DNA of 64,000 nucleotides. Origin: Yamagishiella unicocca (lineage: Eukaryota > Chlorophyta > Chlorophyceae > Chlamydomonadales > Volvocaceae). The translations under genes and the position numbers were made by a program. The stretch is taken from contig BDSL01000062.1 of assembly GCA_003116995.1 (NCBI GenBank), positions 248,001 through 312,000 on the forward strand. Direction: 5' to 3'. This document shows, piece by piece, positions 44,516 to 58,200 of the stretch (within the stretch, counting starts at the first letter, position 1; each line of letters starts with the position of its first letter). Below the pieces are notes generated by a model. It did not search any database. It had not been told where the DNA came from and saw nothing but the letters and a program-made list of their open reading frames with translations.

Positions 44516-47500
44516 CTGCAATAGGGCTTCGCCGCCCTCCTCCCTCCTCCTCCCGGGTTTCCTCTCATATCCGCCTCTTCCTCAGGCCCGCTCGCCCGCC
44601 GCCGTCGCGCCCATTTCACATGTGAGTCCGAGTCCAAGCTGGCCAGGAGTAGGGCTGGCTACTAAGGAGGGCCGCAGGCGCGACTAGGAGCAGGGCTGAC
44701 TACCAAGGAGGGCTGACTACTAATAAGGGGTGCCGCGGACGCGGGGCGTCGCCGCGGGCCCGTGCGGCGGTGGGCAGCAGGGAGGGTCAGGGGGGTAAGA
44801 AGGAAGCATTTTTGCAGATGGACCAGCGGGAGCAATGCCATGGGGGCCGGGGCAGCGGGGCGAGGGAGGGGGGCGGCTGGTTGGAGGACAAGGGGGACAG
44901 CGAAGACGATCCGCGACATCGGAGGCTGGAGCCCGGCTGCACAGGCCAGCAGCCCCTACAGCCCCTCCAAGCACGACATCGTTTTTTCACGATGTGAAGC
45001 CGTCGCAGCAGGTGGCTGCCATCACACCACCACGCACAGCTGCTCAGCCTGGGAACCAGCCCGCAAGAACTCCTGGTAACACGCCCCACCAGAGCGCAGT
45101 ACCTAACACGGCACGTACACCTACGAGCGACCACCCGCCCCACCGTATCATACATGAGCGCCGGTGCTTCGCATGTCCCACATGCGCCCGGTGCAGCTCG
45201 TCCTAGGCCCACCCGCCCTGCCGCTGGCCATCTCATGGCACAGCGTTTCAATAACGGCGACAGTCGACCGTCCAGCGCCGGATGCAGCTCGTCCCAACGC
45301 GGTTTCGGAGGCTGGCGGCCTAGTAGTAATACCTCCACAGCGCGCCTACCGCTTCCAACAGCGCCCCAGTGACGGTTGGCGTGGTCAGTGCCTGACTAGC
45401 TGCTTGATGGATGGGTTGAGCCAGGGGACGCGTCGGAGCCGTTGTGCACCGGCCATGATTGCAGAGGCTTAAAGGGTACGGCACACAGGCCGCCTGCGCT
45501 GCCGAGCGGCGAGAGGGATTTGCAGCAGCACCTTAAGTGACCTCACGCGACCGTCGCAGGCATGCAGAAGCATACGGTAGCACAGTGGACTGACACCAAG
45601 GAGGCAGCGGCTGCCCAACAGCATGCAGCCGCTAGAATAGCGCCCTGCTGTCGAGGCTGTGCTGCTGGGTGACGCGCAACCGCTCCAGGGGCGGTGCGGG
45701 CTTCCCCCAGCCATGGCGGCAGCAGCTCACGTGCTAGCATGCGCATGGCGTAGCTTGCGCATCCAGGACCAACTCAAGGTCGTTAGGCTGCAACTAAGAG
45801 CCCGTACATGTGGCAGAGGAAACGAGAAGCAAGCATTTGTGATGACGGAACGGTAGAGCAGTGGCACATTGTCCCCGGGCAGGTGGTGCGGACGGTGCGG
45901 CCGGTCACCGCAATGGGTTGCTGGACCGGGTGCAGAGGGAAGCGCACACGATATCCTCCATAGTTTCGGGCAAAACAACGCCGCCGCGCCACCATGGCCC
46001 GCGGTATCAATGTACCGGTAATCGTTGATCGTGCTGTACGCGAGTAGGAAATTGTGAGCTGGCGAATGCGGCCATTGACGACATTGCAGAGACCCAACGT
46101 ACGCCAAAGTCGACGTCTGAACCCAGGCAGGGAGGCAAAGAGACGGCGGCGGAACACAGTTGAGCCGCTTCTTACCTTCAACACTAATCACCGTATGATG
46201 TCCAGCGTGTATAGCTGGACACAATTTGAGCGTTTGGATGTAGCGCCAGATAGGTCAACCTAGTGGGCGTGGTCGGCACTGGTCCGCACCTCGCGCCGAA
46301 AGCGGCCGAGACGCTTGCCTGCCACCCGTGGAGTGCATATCAGGTGGATCATCTCGGAGAAGATCTAATAATACTCGTAGCAAGCCAGCAACGCTGTGAG
46401 CGCGCTGCGTGGTGGCTGCAGGCCGTGAACTGTGACTCCTCGTGTCTCATCGCTGTAGTGTAGGCACGCCAGCCAAGCGCACACGCGATCTAGTACACCG
46501 TAAACAATACCATCTCATCTTGAGATCTTGTTGATGTGCTTCATTCCGCTCCCGCTGTACGGATTGCGGCGGTTTGGCGCCAAATGAAGTCGCAATTGGC
46601 CAAGCAATTGGGCGGGCAACGACATCGGGTAGCCGCGTAGCCCGCTCAAACAACCGTTGTTAACGATTTGGCCCCGGTAACGTCGCTGCAGCTTGACTCT
46701 ATTAGAACTGGTTATGGCAACTATTTTATGCAGGCATGCAGCAGAGTCACACCAATCTCGTCCAGCACCATGCTCAAGAGTGTAGAGACGACCCATACTC
46801 TGTAAATTGCATGTTTTTCATTTACGTTTCATTACGTTTCGTTTTAATTGCTTAGGTACCAGTATACAAGCCGCACCACTTTCCAGAGTCGAATGTGAAA
46901 GTCAATGTTCTTTGCCAGCGACTTCCTGGTGCTTGCAGCGGCCTGACTCTCTTCTACTTGGCTGCGCTTTCTGCGCTTTGGAAGGTGCTAATCGTCCATT
47001 TCACCTCATGTCGCAACTTCCGTATCAACCGTCGGGTTTCGCCGTCGTGTGCGGCCGTAGACAACGCTGCTGGCCCTGCTGCGCCTTGAACCCCAGAAAT
47101 GGAGTTATTGTATGCACGCTATGTGTTACGGCATGTCTCGTGGGTTATACGGGTTTTGGCTAATGAGGAAACAGAAAGGGCGCTGCTGCCGCGAAGGGCG
47201 CTTGGTCAACCCTACTACGGAGAGGAGGCTGCTGCAGCTGCCCACAGTCTGCTTCTACAGCGGAGCGGAAGCTGCAGCCGGCGTCCTTGGACGCAGACAC
47301 GAGGTAGCAGGGTTGCTCTGAGTTGCAGGCCGGACTATGGGCAGGACTTTGGGCGAAGGGAAGGGCGCGCGTCGCCTTTACACGGTGCTTTCGGCGCGTC
47401 TGTTCGCACCAACTTCTAATAGACCTATGGCCGTACATGTGGATCTGCATCCTGCAATCCTCTCCTCTCTCCCCCCTCCGTACTGCGGCCGAAAACTGCA

Positions 47501-49130
47501 CACACGCAAGGGCGGCTGCATTGTTGCCCGCGCACGCGAGCACCATGTCTTCATCCTCCTGGGGCTTGCGCCACTGCTCTGTGCGGTGAACGCACAGAGC
47601 TAGGGGGGCAGAAGCGAGGAGCCGCGCACGGAGCCAGGCCCCTGGCCTGCTGTCACGGGTTACAGCGCTGCTGCCTGCTTGCGCGGCCGGTGGCTTGCTT
47701 GGTGTGGCAGGAATGGCACCTGAGCGGAGGGGAGCAGTGCACGAAGCGGAGCCGCCCGCTCCAGCCAACATCCAGCCACGAGTAGGGCATGAAGCGGAGA
47801 CGCCCGCTCCAGCCAACATCCAGCCACTACCCATGCGCGCCGCCCTTGGACAACACGTACTTGGGGCGGCACTGCAATCCCAGGGGCATGCAGCCCTTCA
47901 ACTTCCACCCCTCGTTCTTCCCATCCGGAGGCCTTGGGGCACCTGGTAGAACCCCGGAGACGTGTGTTGGCATAAGACGGGCCCAGGCCAGCGGGGATGT
48001 GCATGGTGAAGCTGGTGGCAGGTGTCAGGGAGAGAGAAGGGTTGCGTGGGATGGTTTCGGGGCAGGGGCCGTGGGCAGGAGGGCAAGTGAAATGGGCCCG
48101 TGCGGTTGGCCCCTGCTGGGTCCCGAGTTGTTGGAGGCAGTGGACGGGGATTGGTTCCAACGCAGGCGGCACATTGATCATCGAGATGGGTTCAACGCTT
48201 ACCGTGCGCAACAGTGTGCAAGGAAACGTGCAAATATAACGGCATGTACTAGTTTTGCTGGAGCGGGTCATTGGCCTGGGTTTGTGTGTTGCATAAAGTT
48301 TACGACGGACACGCAAACCAGGTACACTACGTTAACCAGGCAAAACACGCGAACCAGGCACAATGTTACGGCAGCGCCGGTTGGTCGCAGTGGGAACGAT
48401 GGAGGCCCCGGTGTTTGCCGTCGCGACATGCGGCACACAGCACGGTACTACACAGTACGGCGCTGTAGGCCATCCCACTGAGTTCTTTTCACCGGTCATT
48501 GCCCCAGGCACGCATGAATGGTGCCTAACGGTGTGTGTTAGCTCGGCCCTTCCCTCCTTGCCCGCTGCTGTGAACGATGAAGTATGCTGCGCACGTAAGA
48601 CTATCGGCCGTACACCACCGAGGCTGGTGACAGTTGTGTGGTGACACTACACCAGCACGCAATGTGTAGCTGGCCATCAAGGAAGCGCTGCGTCGTTTAG
48701 TTCACGTCATACAGCTCGGTTGATAAGATTGGACTGCGCCACAAGGTGTCACAAGTCGCAAATAGGAAATTGGTGGTCTGGCTTGCATACGAGCAGACCT
48801 GCATTTGGGCACACCAACCTACTGATGGCCATTCATGGAGCAAACTAGAGGATGTCGCAACCCTGCATGCAATCACTTGCTTGATATAGTATGGTCCCTT
48901 GGATGAGGTGGTTCGACCGTCATTGAACGAAATTCCTGTTTCGTTATGTTGTATCAACGCCATAATGATACATATTCCCCTTAGCTACACAACATCTGTA
49001 TAATTGGAGGGTAACGGACGGGCGTTGCGTCATATAATTTGTGGTTGCAGTTGCCGAACTCGTACGTAGGAATCCCGGTTAATTTCAGTCAGCGCCATTG
49101 TGAAGGATTAATTTACGCCTTGCAAGTATA

Positions 49131-52100
49131 ATGATAATGGCTGAAGCAAGCAGCCATAGGGTCTTTAGCCGCAAGTTTAGCGGTCGCGCTACGAAGCTAA
49201 GTCTCTCACCTATTGTCAGAAGGGTGTGCAGCAAGACTCGGGTGATAACTAGCGCAAGCTTGAGCGAGGCCGCCACGGCAGCACCTGCGATGGATAAAGT
49301 GATGGCTTTGGATCGCATACGTGGCGCGCTTTGGGGTAGGTTCGATAGTAAACCGTCAGGCTGATAACGATGCATCTACATCCCTGCAAAGTGAACGGCC
49401 ATTTTTGAAGGGAGAACCTCTCAAACGGCTTACCCCAACTTTTCCGCCCGCAGGCATTTTCATAGCGGACTCCCTCAGCATGCCTGTGCATTGGTACTAC
49501 AACCCGGCGGATATCCGACGCGACTTCGGAACCATCGAGACCTACCAGGCGCCAAAGCTTCGCCACCCTAGCAGCATTATGAGCGTTAGTAACACTGGCG
49601 GCCATGGTCGGGGTGGCCAGTCCGGAAGGATTGTAGGTGAGACTGCGTGGCAGCGGGAGCACTGCAATGGATTCCGCCACACAGTCCACCAAACCTCTCC
49701 CATGGCCCCCCGTCGAACTTCGAACTCACTTCGACCAACGCAAACAACTCAATCCACCCACCCCGCCAGCCCGGCCCATGCTGCACTCCTTACATTCCCG
49801 TTCAGCGCCAGCCCCTGTGCGTCGTCGATGGACCCTTGCACCTGGATGTCGTACTTCACGTCGTACTACTGCATTAGAAAATGCGATCCAGATGGGTTGT
49901 ACGCCAGAAGGTTCCATCGTCGGCCCACAGAGGGTTCATCGGCGCACATGCGCTCGGCTCGTCTGCTGCTGGCGACCCAGACGAATCAAGGCCCCACGTT
50001 GCACATCTTCTTCTCCTACTTTGCAACCCACTGATCGCGCAAACCGGGTTTCGACCCGGGTATGGGACCCGGGCGACCCGGGATGGTGTCGCCTCACACA
50101 TCCTTTCATCCGTAGCTGTGCGAATGTTGTCAAGGCAATTCGTGCATGGACCGCGACGCGCAGGAGCCGCACGACCCTTCGCTGCAGTGTGGTTCGCATG
50201 CCCACCTATCCACCTCACGCGACGCGTACGAGCCGCACGACCCTTCGCTGCAGTGTGGTTCGCATGCCCACCCACCCACCCACCTCACAATCCTTCGCTC
50301 ATGCGCGTCCTGCAAGCCCGTTTTAAGTAAGAAGATAAAACGCTTAGCCTGCAATTTGTATCCTTCGGGGACACAGCATGCGAGCAGCAAGCTACGTCAG
50401 GCGCATTGTCATGATACCTTTGGTGACCTGCAGGCGACGTGATCAACCACGGCAAGCACGTCTTCTGGGGCAAGCCCGGCATGCACTACCACCAGGGCAT
50501 GAAGGTGCGCAGGCAGGGGCAGGAGCCACTCTCGCACAGCGGGCGGGCGGGCAGGCAGGGGCAGGAGCCACTCTCGCACAGCGGGCGGGCGGGCAGGCAG
50601 GGGCAGGAGCCACTCTCGCACAGCGGGCGGGCGGGCAGGCAGGGGCAGGAGCCACTCTCGCACAGCGGGCGGGCAGGCAGGGGCAGGAGCCACTCTCGCA
50701 CAGCGGGCGGGCGGGCAGGGGCAGGAGCCACTCTCGCACAGCGGGCGGGCAGGCAGGGGCAGGAGCCACTCTCGCACAGCGGGCGGGCGGGCAGGCAGGG
50801 GCAGGAGCCACTCTCGCACAGCGGGCGGGCGGGCAGGCAGGGGCAGGAGCCACTCTCGCACAGCGGGCGGGCGGGCAGGCAGGGGCAGGAGCCACTCTCG
50901 CACAGCGGGCGGGCAGGCAGGGGCAGGAGCCACTCTCGCACAGCGGGCGGGCGGGCAGGCAGGGGCAGGAGCCACTCTCGCACAGCGGGCGGGCAGGCAG
51001 GCAGCCACGAGCGAGTTGCGCTTTCTAGGCCACGCGCGGGCAGCTCCTAAGCTGTGGGGTTGGCTTGTAGGGCCAATCAATGGGCTCTCTGGATAGAGCT
51101 TCCTTGATAGAGCTTCCTGGATAGAGCTTCCTGGACAGAGCTTCCTGGATAGAGCTTCCTGGATAGAGCTTCCTGGGTAGAGCTTCCTGGATAGGGTTGG
51201 TGCGGGTGATCAGAAACTGCCAGCAGCTGGTGTAATGCGTAATGTAATGAAACCTTGCCATCCATTGGCCGGCCGCGCCGGGAGCTGGTCATAGCGTTGC
51301 TAGGCTGGACAGCAGCTACTACCTAGGCTGATGCGCACCATGCGCTAGGCGGAAAGCGCAGCTTACGAGCTGAGTGCTGGAGTGCTGGCGTGCTTTTTGC
51401 CTGTGTTGGTGCTTGTGAATGTTGAATGCGCGGGTGTATGGACTGATTCTTTAGCGACAGCAAACGCACAAGGACGCAGCAGCAGCAGCAGCCGCAACTG
51501 GCTATGCGGCGCATAGCTCTTATGTACGCGGCACATCATCGACCGCCACCCTGCCACCTGCCGCTTGCCGCCTTTTAACTTGCGTATGTTGCTGCCGCCT
51601 TTTAACTTGTGTATGTTGCTGCCGCCTTTTAACTTGCGTATGTTGCTGCCGCCTTTTAACTTGCGTATGTTGCTGCCGCCTTTTAACTTGCGTATGTTGC
51701 TGCCGCCTTTTAACTTGCGTATGTTGCTGCCGCCTTTTAACTTGCGTATGTTGCTGCCGCCTTTTAACTTGCGAATGTTGCTGCCGCCTTTTAACTTGTG
51801 TATGTTGCTGCCGCCTTTTAACTTGCGTATGTTGCTGCCGCGCATCCTCGGGATTCCTCGTCCACAGGCGGGAGAGAACACCCTCAACGCGATTTGCGCC
51901 CGATTGGTGATGCGGACGGTCACGCGGGAGGGCGGGTAAGCGGCAGCAGGCCCACCTATCTAGCAGTCTCCGGCTGAGACACGCAGCACAATTGGCGGCC
52001 TCTTCCGCCCTCTTGCCCTCCCCCCTTCGCCGCAAATGCTAACAAGGTTGTTTCTATTGTGCTTTTATTGGTTATATTGTGTTTCTTTGGATGCGATGCA

Positions 52101-54931
52101 AGCTGCCGGTCGTGTATTTGTGTTTCTCAGGCACAGCGTCGTTTATGTCCGCCATCATGTGTAGTGCTCGGGACCTTGGAAGCCCTAACGGCTGCGCCTT
52201 GCGGTGCTAACCACTTTTGCCTGCCTGCATGCCTGAACCCGCCTGCTCGCCTGCCTGCCTGCCTGCCTGCCCGCACGGGCGCCACAGGTACAATGTACCT
52301 TCATTCCTGCAGGACTACGTCAAGTTCATGACGACACCGGGTGCGTGAATGAGGGGGGCGCAACTCGTCTGTGTAGTGCCCTCCTCCAGGCATTGCGTGG
52401 AAAGCGCTTGAGGGATGGAGGATGGGGGCGCACAATAATAAGGAAGCCCTTTTCAGGGACGCATTGCGGTGAAAGCGCTTGGCACGGATTCATTGCGTGG
52501 ACGTCCCTAACGGCCTTGCTTCCTCCACGTGCGTGCCGTCCTGGCCAGCGTTCGTCCGCAGCCACATGCGTAGGCCAGCGACGAGCGGCTAGCTACTAGC
52601 CGATCGTCATGGGACAGCGATTTGCCGATCTTGTGCCTCGCGATTCGCCGGCCCTCGTCACCGGTTCCGAGCACGCCCCAGCGGCCCCCATGCGGCTGCG
52701 CGCGCAGCAGCAAGGCCGCAGACCTCAACGCGCACCTTCACACGCTGCGCCTCACACATTGTGCATCGTATGTCGTACACCATGGACCCGTGGTGTACGA
52801 CACCTGCAGATAGCCATAACGACACGTACGCCGAGTCGTTCCACCGGGACTTCTTCAAGAACTGGGCGGACGGTATCCCGCCGGAGCGGTGCAGCCAGGG
52901 CACGGAGGGCCACAACACGGCTCAGATTGGGGGCTTCGTGGTGGGTGCAGCTGAGGGGTTCGAGGAAGACCCGTGGATGCCCGAAAAAACCAGCAGAGGG
53001 AGGGGATCGGGGGAAACGCGCTATGCGCTCGGACTACTCTCTCCACAAACGTAGGGCTCCTGTCGAAGTGTGCTGTTCTACCCACGGTGTTTGTGTCTAG
53101 TAAGTGGTGCATAGCCGTGGAACACGGATTGCACTGTAGCTGGTGGTGGTAGTGGGGTTGCGCGGGGGGCGAGAAGGGCAGGTTACACGACACAACAGAC
53201 GGAGGACAGCAACTAGCCGGCATGCGAGACGGAGGACAGCCGAGCAAGTAGCCAGCATAGGAGACGCGTTGGAGTGTGCATGCCGGGGAACAAAACTTCG
53301 ATTCACTATCAGGAAGCCTGTGGGTGTGGCCCGTACTATGGCGTGCCAAAAGAAGATAAAGAAACTAGTTCGCGTTTGCATTTGGGGCGCATATGGGCGA
53401 CCTTGGGTGGTGGGCTGGGCATGATGGGACGAGACGTGTCGCAGACCGGCTCCGTCCCAGCCCGCCTACAGATCATTAACGTATACGGCAGGTGGTCGTA
53501 CGGCTGTACGGTGGCAAGGTGCAAACTTGGGAGCGTGACTGGGGTCCGAGCGGAATGCGGGGACAACGATTGGGCAAGGACGGTGCGGCATAAAAAAAGG
53601 AAATGAAATAATCCATGAGGCTTTGGGCGTCACCGGGTCTACGGGGCCTACTGCTGCTAAGGTCTGTTGCCCTGACGTGTGCGCCACGCGGGCCTTGCGC
53701 AGATGCTGCCGCCCGTAATCCTTTCGAAGCTGGACGGTGTTGCTTCTGCCAAGGAGCGCGCGCTGCAGCACCTAACCACCACCCACGAGAGCCGCAAGCT
53801 GGCGGGGTATGCGGAGGTAAGAAAGCTCCAGGGGTGGGGCTGCAGCAGCGCCACGGGTGCTGAGGAGACGCGGTGTTGGTCATCACACGATGCAAAGTGT
53901 CGGATGGGCGTTAAGGCGCGAGGCAAAGTGCGAAGGAAGCCCATGGGTCAGCACTGAACAGTAAACGGGGCCCAGGGGAGGGGCGCGGCCGCACTGGCAC
54001 TGCCCCTTCAACACAGGCAGCAATACCTGAATGCTGAGTATCTGGACGCTGAGGGTGTGATGGCTGATGATGTGAATGAAGAGCGGCAAGGGGATTGGGT
54101 GTGCGGAGGTGGTCCACTTGCCTCCGTGGATCTTGCCGCGCCACCCACGCTGCTACTAACCCAACCGTCCTTCCTTCCTTCCCGCCGCCCCGAACCCAGA
54201 AATACGCGGAGCTGATGTACGGCCTGGTCACCGGAGGGGACCTGCGCAGCGCCACGTCAGCGCTGGCGCAGCCCATGGGCATCGACCTGCCGCAGCTGGT
54301 GCCGTACGACGACGTCCGCGTCGTACACTCGACGTTTGGGTCGGCGTGCTACATCGAGGACTCTTTCCCGTCGATGCTCTACCTGTCCTATAAGTACGCA
54401 GGTACGCCAGGAGGAGGAGAGGGTGGGCAGCGGCGCTGAGTCCCTGCCGGATGGCAACGGGACTGCGGCCGGCAGTGAACCACGTGTCTTCTTCCCGCCT
54501 TCGGAGTCTTGAGGCCCGGAGGCCTCAAGCCCCGGGGCTGCTGCAGTCGGCTGAATGACGCGAGCGTCGAGCTACCCTGGTCCTCATGCCCCCTATGCGC
54601 GGGTTGCGGTTTACGGTTTCTGAACAAGCCTACGGGGTTGATTGACGTACGGTGACCACACCTAACCCTGCCTCCTTACCGATGACCGATCCTTGCTGCC
54701 GCGGTGCGTCCGTCCACCGCAGACTCGTTCGAAAAGGCGGTGCTCGCGAACACCAACGTGGGTGGCGAGAACTGCCACCGCGGGGCGGCGCTGGGTGCGG
54801 TGATGGGCGCCGCGGTGGGCGAGAGCGGCATCCCGGCCCGCCTCATCTCCGGCCTGCACGACCACACCGCCATCAAGGCGGAGATAGATGCCTACGTGGC
54901 GGCGCTGCACCCAGAGCTCTTGCCCAAGTAA
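49131..54931 (+). CDS. ADP-ribosylglycohydrolase-fold protein, nine exons
   Basis: Exons 49131-49335, 49454-49636, 50434-50504, 51868-51935, 52288-52340, 52810-52940, 53703-53816, 54200-54401 and 54723-54931 (TAA) join in phase to 411 residues. Conserved blocks: FIADSLSMPVHWYYNPADI (71-89), SIMSVSNTGGHGRGG, KPGMHYHQGMK, ENTLNAICARLVMR, SHNDTYAESFHRDFF, CSQGTEGHNTAQIGG, THESRKLAGYA, VHSTFGSACYIEDSFPS and NTNVGGENCHRGAALGAVMG (352-371). This is the ADP-ribosylglycohydrolase (ARH/DraG-like) fold, but the usual GGDTDT metal-binding motif reads GGENCHRG, marking a divergent subfamily whose activity is unclear. The first 55 residues are basic and Ser/Arg-rich, suggesting organelle targeting. The ATG at 49131 is the first in frame; a later one (MDKVMAL) would remove that leader. 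Introns contain tandem arrays. Confidence 0.88.
50156..50285 (+). repeat. About 65-bp tandem duplication in glycohydrolase intron 2
   Basis: Two copies of a segment with gagccgcacgacccttcgct and gtggttcgcatgcccacc, in the intron 49637-50433. Confidence 0.9.
50505..51005 (+). repeat. About 44-bp GC-rich tandem array starting at the exon 3 donor
   Basis: About 11 units, length 36-44 bp because of variable gcgggcgg runs, core caggagccactctcgcacag. It starts within a few bases of the donor at 50505 (gtgcgcaggcaggggc). Confidence 0.93.
51085..51200 (+). repeat. 14-bp tandem repeat gatagagcttcctg
   Basis: About eight copies with small changes, in the same glycohydrolase intron (50505-51867). Confidence 0.93.
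51566..51842 (+). repeat. 27-bp tandem array before the exon 4 acceptor
   Basis: About ten copies of a 27-bp unit, core ccttttaacttgcgtatgtt, ending about 25 nt before the acceptor at 51866-51867. Confidence 0.94.
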
Positions 54932-54975
54932 ATAGCGGCCGTGGGCTGTGGGCCGTTGCGTTCTGCACTTCTGAT

Positions 54976-54980
54976 TGTAA
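54976..54980 (+). terminator. TGTAA polyadenylation signal for the glycohydrolase gene
   Basis: TGTAA 45 nt after the stop codon. A second copy at 55403-55407 could serve a longer transcript. Confidence 0.55.
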
Positions 54981-57724
54981 GCCACGTCTTTCCTTTTTAT
55001 TCAAGTACCTGGTCGAGGCAGGGAGCTGGTAGGCACCGTTTCTGCACGGCGTGTGGCCATGGCGCAGTGGAGAGGAGTGACGTGGCGTGGCATGGAGTGG
55101 GTTTAAGTGGACTGGGGTTGAGTGGAGTGGAGTGGAGTGAGGACCAGGTGGGCAAAGGGTGCAGGCTGCAAGGCAAAGGTGCATCGAGGTTCCAGGTTGT
55201 GAAAGGATGGACCGCCGGAGCTTGCAACGACCAGGTTGTGGAGCTGGAAGGACAGGGGGTGGGTCAGCAGGTAACGAAACTACGAAAGCGTGTTAGGGAG
55301 GAGCAGCTGGGTGGGGGACAGCCGCCTGCTAGCCAGCGGAGGGTTCGGACTCTTAGGGTTTTTCCAGCTCGAGAGTGGTACTACGGCTTCTCCCGCTGCT
55401 GATGTGTAAGCACGTCATTGGACCCAGGTGCAGGTCTAGTTCATCGGCCGTGAACCCGCGATGCTTAGCCAATGCACCTGCAACAACGCAGGAGTGGTGT
55501 ACATTTGATTTAGGTCAATCCCGGCGGGCTCAGTACTGACCCGGGCCTCTTCGCAGCTTGGCACTGACATGTTTGATATTTGCTCACCAATGAAGTCATT
55601 CAGATTACAAACCAGTTGGTCTCCCCGTGCTTAGTTGCTGACCCGAGCTGCTGCTGCAAAGGCATCAGCCGTTTTCAGTTGCTGCTGCAAATGCACCAGC
55701 CGTTTTCAGTTGCATTGTAATAGGCCCCATGGCCTCCTCCACAGCTGCATATTATGTATCTTCAATTCAGTTGCTCGCATCATCAGATCTTTTATCGTTA
55801 CGCCGGAGACTCGTTTGGCGCGTAATATATAAGACTAGCTACCTTTTCTCCTATCGTCGAGATATCTCCCCGGAGGCGACTGAGCGGGTCCAGTAGGTGG
55901 CATCCAGGGATACCGGAAGAATAGCGTAACATCGGGTATTCCAAACTTCAGGATGACGGCGTCGTGTACGCAGCCTCAGCTCTCCACAACTTCGCATGCC
56001 TGCGTTATGCATCGATTACGAATATCCTAATATGGACGCGTCTATGACAAAAGCAGGGGAGCAGGGTCGCCAGGGTCGCCATGTATTGCGCGCAGCGGCA
56101 AGCCCGCGAGCGTTAGCTCTCCACACCTTCGCATGATCCCTATACGCATCAGTTGTGAATATGAAAATGCGGGCGTTGCCGTGGATACGTACCTCGTCTA
56201 TGATGAATCGGTGTCTGGACCGGGTTACAAGGACCCACTGTCCTGCACTGTCGCTATGTAGAGCGAGCAGCGTGTCACACGCGGCAGCGCAACCAGCGCA
56301 GAAGTAGGCATGCCTCTTGGATCTCTTATAAGGCTAATATGTTGATAATGTCGTTGTAGCAAGCGCCTGGTCGGTAGCATGGGAGCATTATTGTTAGGAT
56401 GTCCCGTGAAGAGCCGTTATCCTTTCAAGGCCAAAAAATGACAAGCTCTCATGTTGCATGACATTTGTGGCGTCAAATGTTTACGATGTAAGAACCCAGC
56501 ATTTCCTAGCAACGCCCATCACTTAGGAAGTCTACTAGAGCGCAGCATACCTTGACCTTTGTTCACTGTGAATTGACCGTGTTTGCTAAATGTTCGATAA
56601 GGACCGCTGTCAAAATTTACCGACGAAATTGAAACAATGAAGTATGCCTGTCAGCTCTCTGCACGGTAAGCGCGTATGCTTGGACCAGTCCAGTCGCTTT
56701 CTGGCTGTCATACGGCAGAAGAGTATACTGGTGCAAGCTCCGCCAAAGCGTGCCAATCCAGCCAGGGCGGGTGCTTGCTGGCGCGAGGGAGCGTTCACGC
56801 GGTTCGGCTTGGCGCACACGGAGCCGGCAGTGAATGAGCGATCAGGCGGCAGACAGGATGGGGCATCGCGTATGCAGTAGGCACGCCGCCTTCGATGCAG
56901 CAGCAGGAGGTTTTAAAAAAGGGACAGCAAGGGATATTGGACGAGCTAAAGGCTAAGAGCCTTCGGCTTTGGCGGGCGCCGATTGGTTGCGTTTGTCGCC
57001 TTCGATCGGCCTTCGGTCAAGTAAAGCGGTATAGTCACAATGGTTCACACTTATATAAGTGATTATTATTATTTATGCATTATTTTCTATAATGCATAAC
57101 TCAATGGCAACAGCTCACCTGGCTCTTCGCAGTGACCTTGCGCGCCGTATCCTTTGTTGCTCGCTTTACATGCTTCCACTACTGGTCACTCGCCGTCGTC
57201 ATCCGACATTGCCGCAAGATGCACCGGCAGCACAGCGGGCGCAGCGCGGGCGTTTCGTATTAGTCGCAAGTAAACGAGGGGGCGATTCGTTCTCGTCATC
57301 AACACTCAAGGCGCACCGTGCTGCTGTTACTGCAGTAACGTATGGGTTCTTCTTTCTGCCGGGGCCGCATCTTCATGGGGAAGGCGGGGTGTCCTGCTTT
57401 CTCTGTGCCTGACTCTCCGCCACCCGATCGTACCGACACCATAACATTGGTAATCGTACGGACACGATAACATTAGGTAATTATATATAATTATATATAG
57501 TTATCGCCACATCCACATTGGGACTTCTTGTCAAGTAAGCAAGTCGGTCCCGACGCAGTTCCGATGAAGTTGCCAACACAGGTAGAGATAGTGGACCGCG
57601 CGGGGGGGGGCGGGCGGATTACGACGCTTCCCAGTTTTCCCGTCGACCAACGCGCAACAAATTCGGCCCATTTAGGACTAGTCAGCTTCCATGACAGTTC
57701 TGCAAGCCATGAGAACAACTCAAC

Positions 57725-57835
57725 GGAAAAAGGTGTCGGTCGGTCTCGGTGTAACCGAAAAAGGTGTCGGTCGGCCTCGGTGTAACCGAAAAAGGTGTCA
57801 GTCGGTCTCGGTGTAACCGGAAAGGTGTCACTCCG
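57725..57835 (+). repeat. 31-bp tandem repeat (gaaaaaggtgtcggtcgg)
   Basis: Three and a half copies of a 31-bp unit ending ctcggtgtaacc, in gene-poor sequence. Confidence 0.9.
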
Positions 57836-58079
57836 CACTCGGTCTCGCTACATATGCATGTATGCATACACACCGAACGCGGGATGGAGATTCGAGCTCT
57901 CGGACACATCAAGACAATTCCTAGCCTCGCCCTGCTCACAATAATAATACTAGTAAATATGCTTCCTACGATTCATATGATCCGTAAGTAAGCCACGGGA
58001 ACGCACCGTTACTGATCTTAGCCGCCGCTGCTGGGGATCATCCACAGCTTGTAATTGCTGCTGCGTACTGTAATTGCTC

Positions 58080-58200
58080 GAGACCTCCGCCGCACGCTCT
58101 TATGCCCTCAGCAATATACTTACCGTCGGTACGTTACCGCGAGACCTCCGCCGCGCGCCCTTATGCCCTCAACAATATACTTACCGATGGTACGTACGTA
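58080..58200 (+). repeat. 61-bp tandem duplication
   Basis: Two copies, cores gagacctccgccgc and caatatacttaccg, about 90% alike. Confidence 0.9.

Larger units (their letters stand above)
43132..49130. other. Six-kilobase region with no recognised complete gene
   Basis: Contains the methyltransferase 3' end, a foldback element (44171-44322), one lone exon-like segment (44405-44515), a short tandem duplication at about 47740-47826 (42-bp unit with cgcccgctccagccaacatc), and otherwise moderately GC-rich sequence. Open readings on both strands are short, overlapping and without domain motifs. A few segments (44545-44580 and 44120-44150, tatgagaggaaaccc-type on the minus strand) resemble intron sequence. 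Confidence 0.4.

Noticed and set aside
50378..51080. Repetitive readings over 200 codons on both strands
   Set aside because: They come from the GC-rich array in a glycohydrolase intron and contradict its exon phases.
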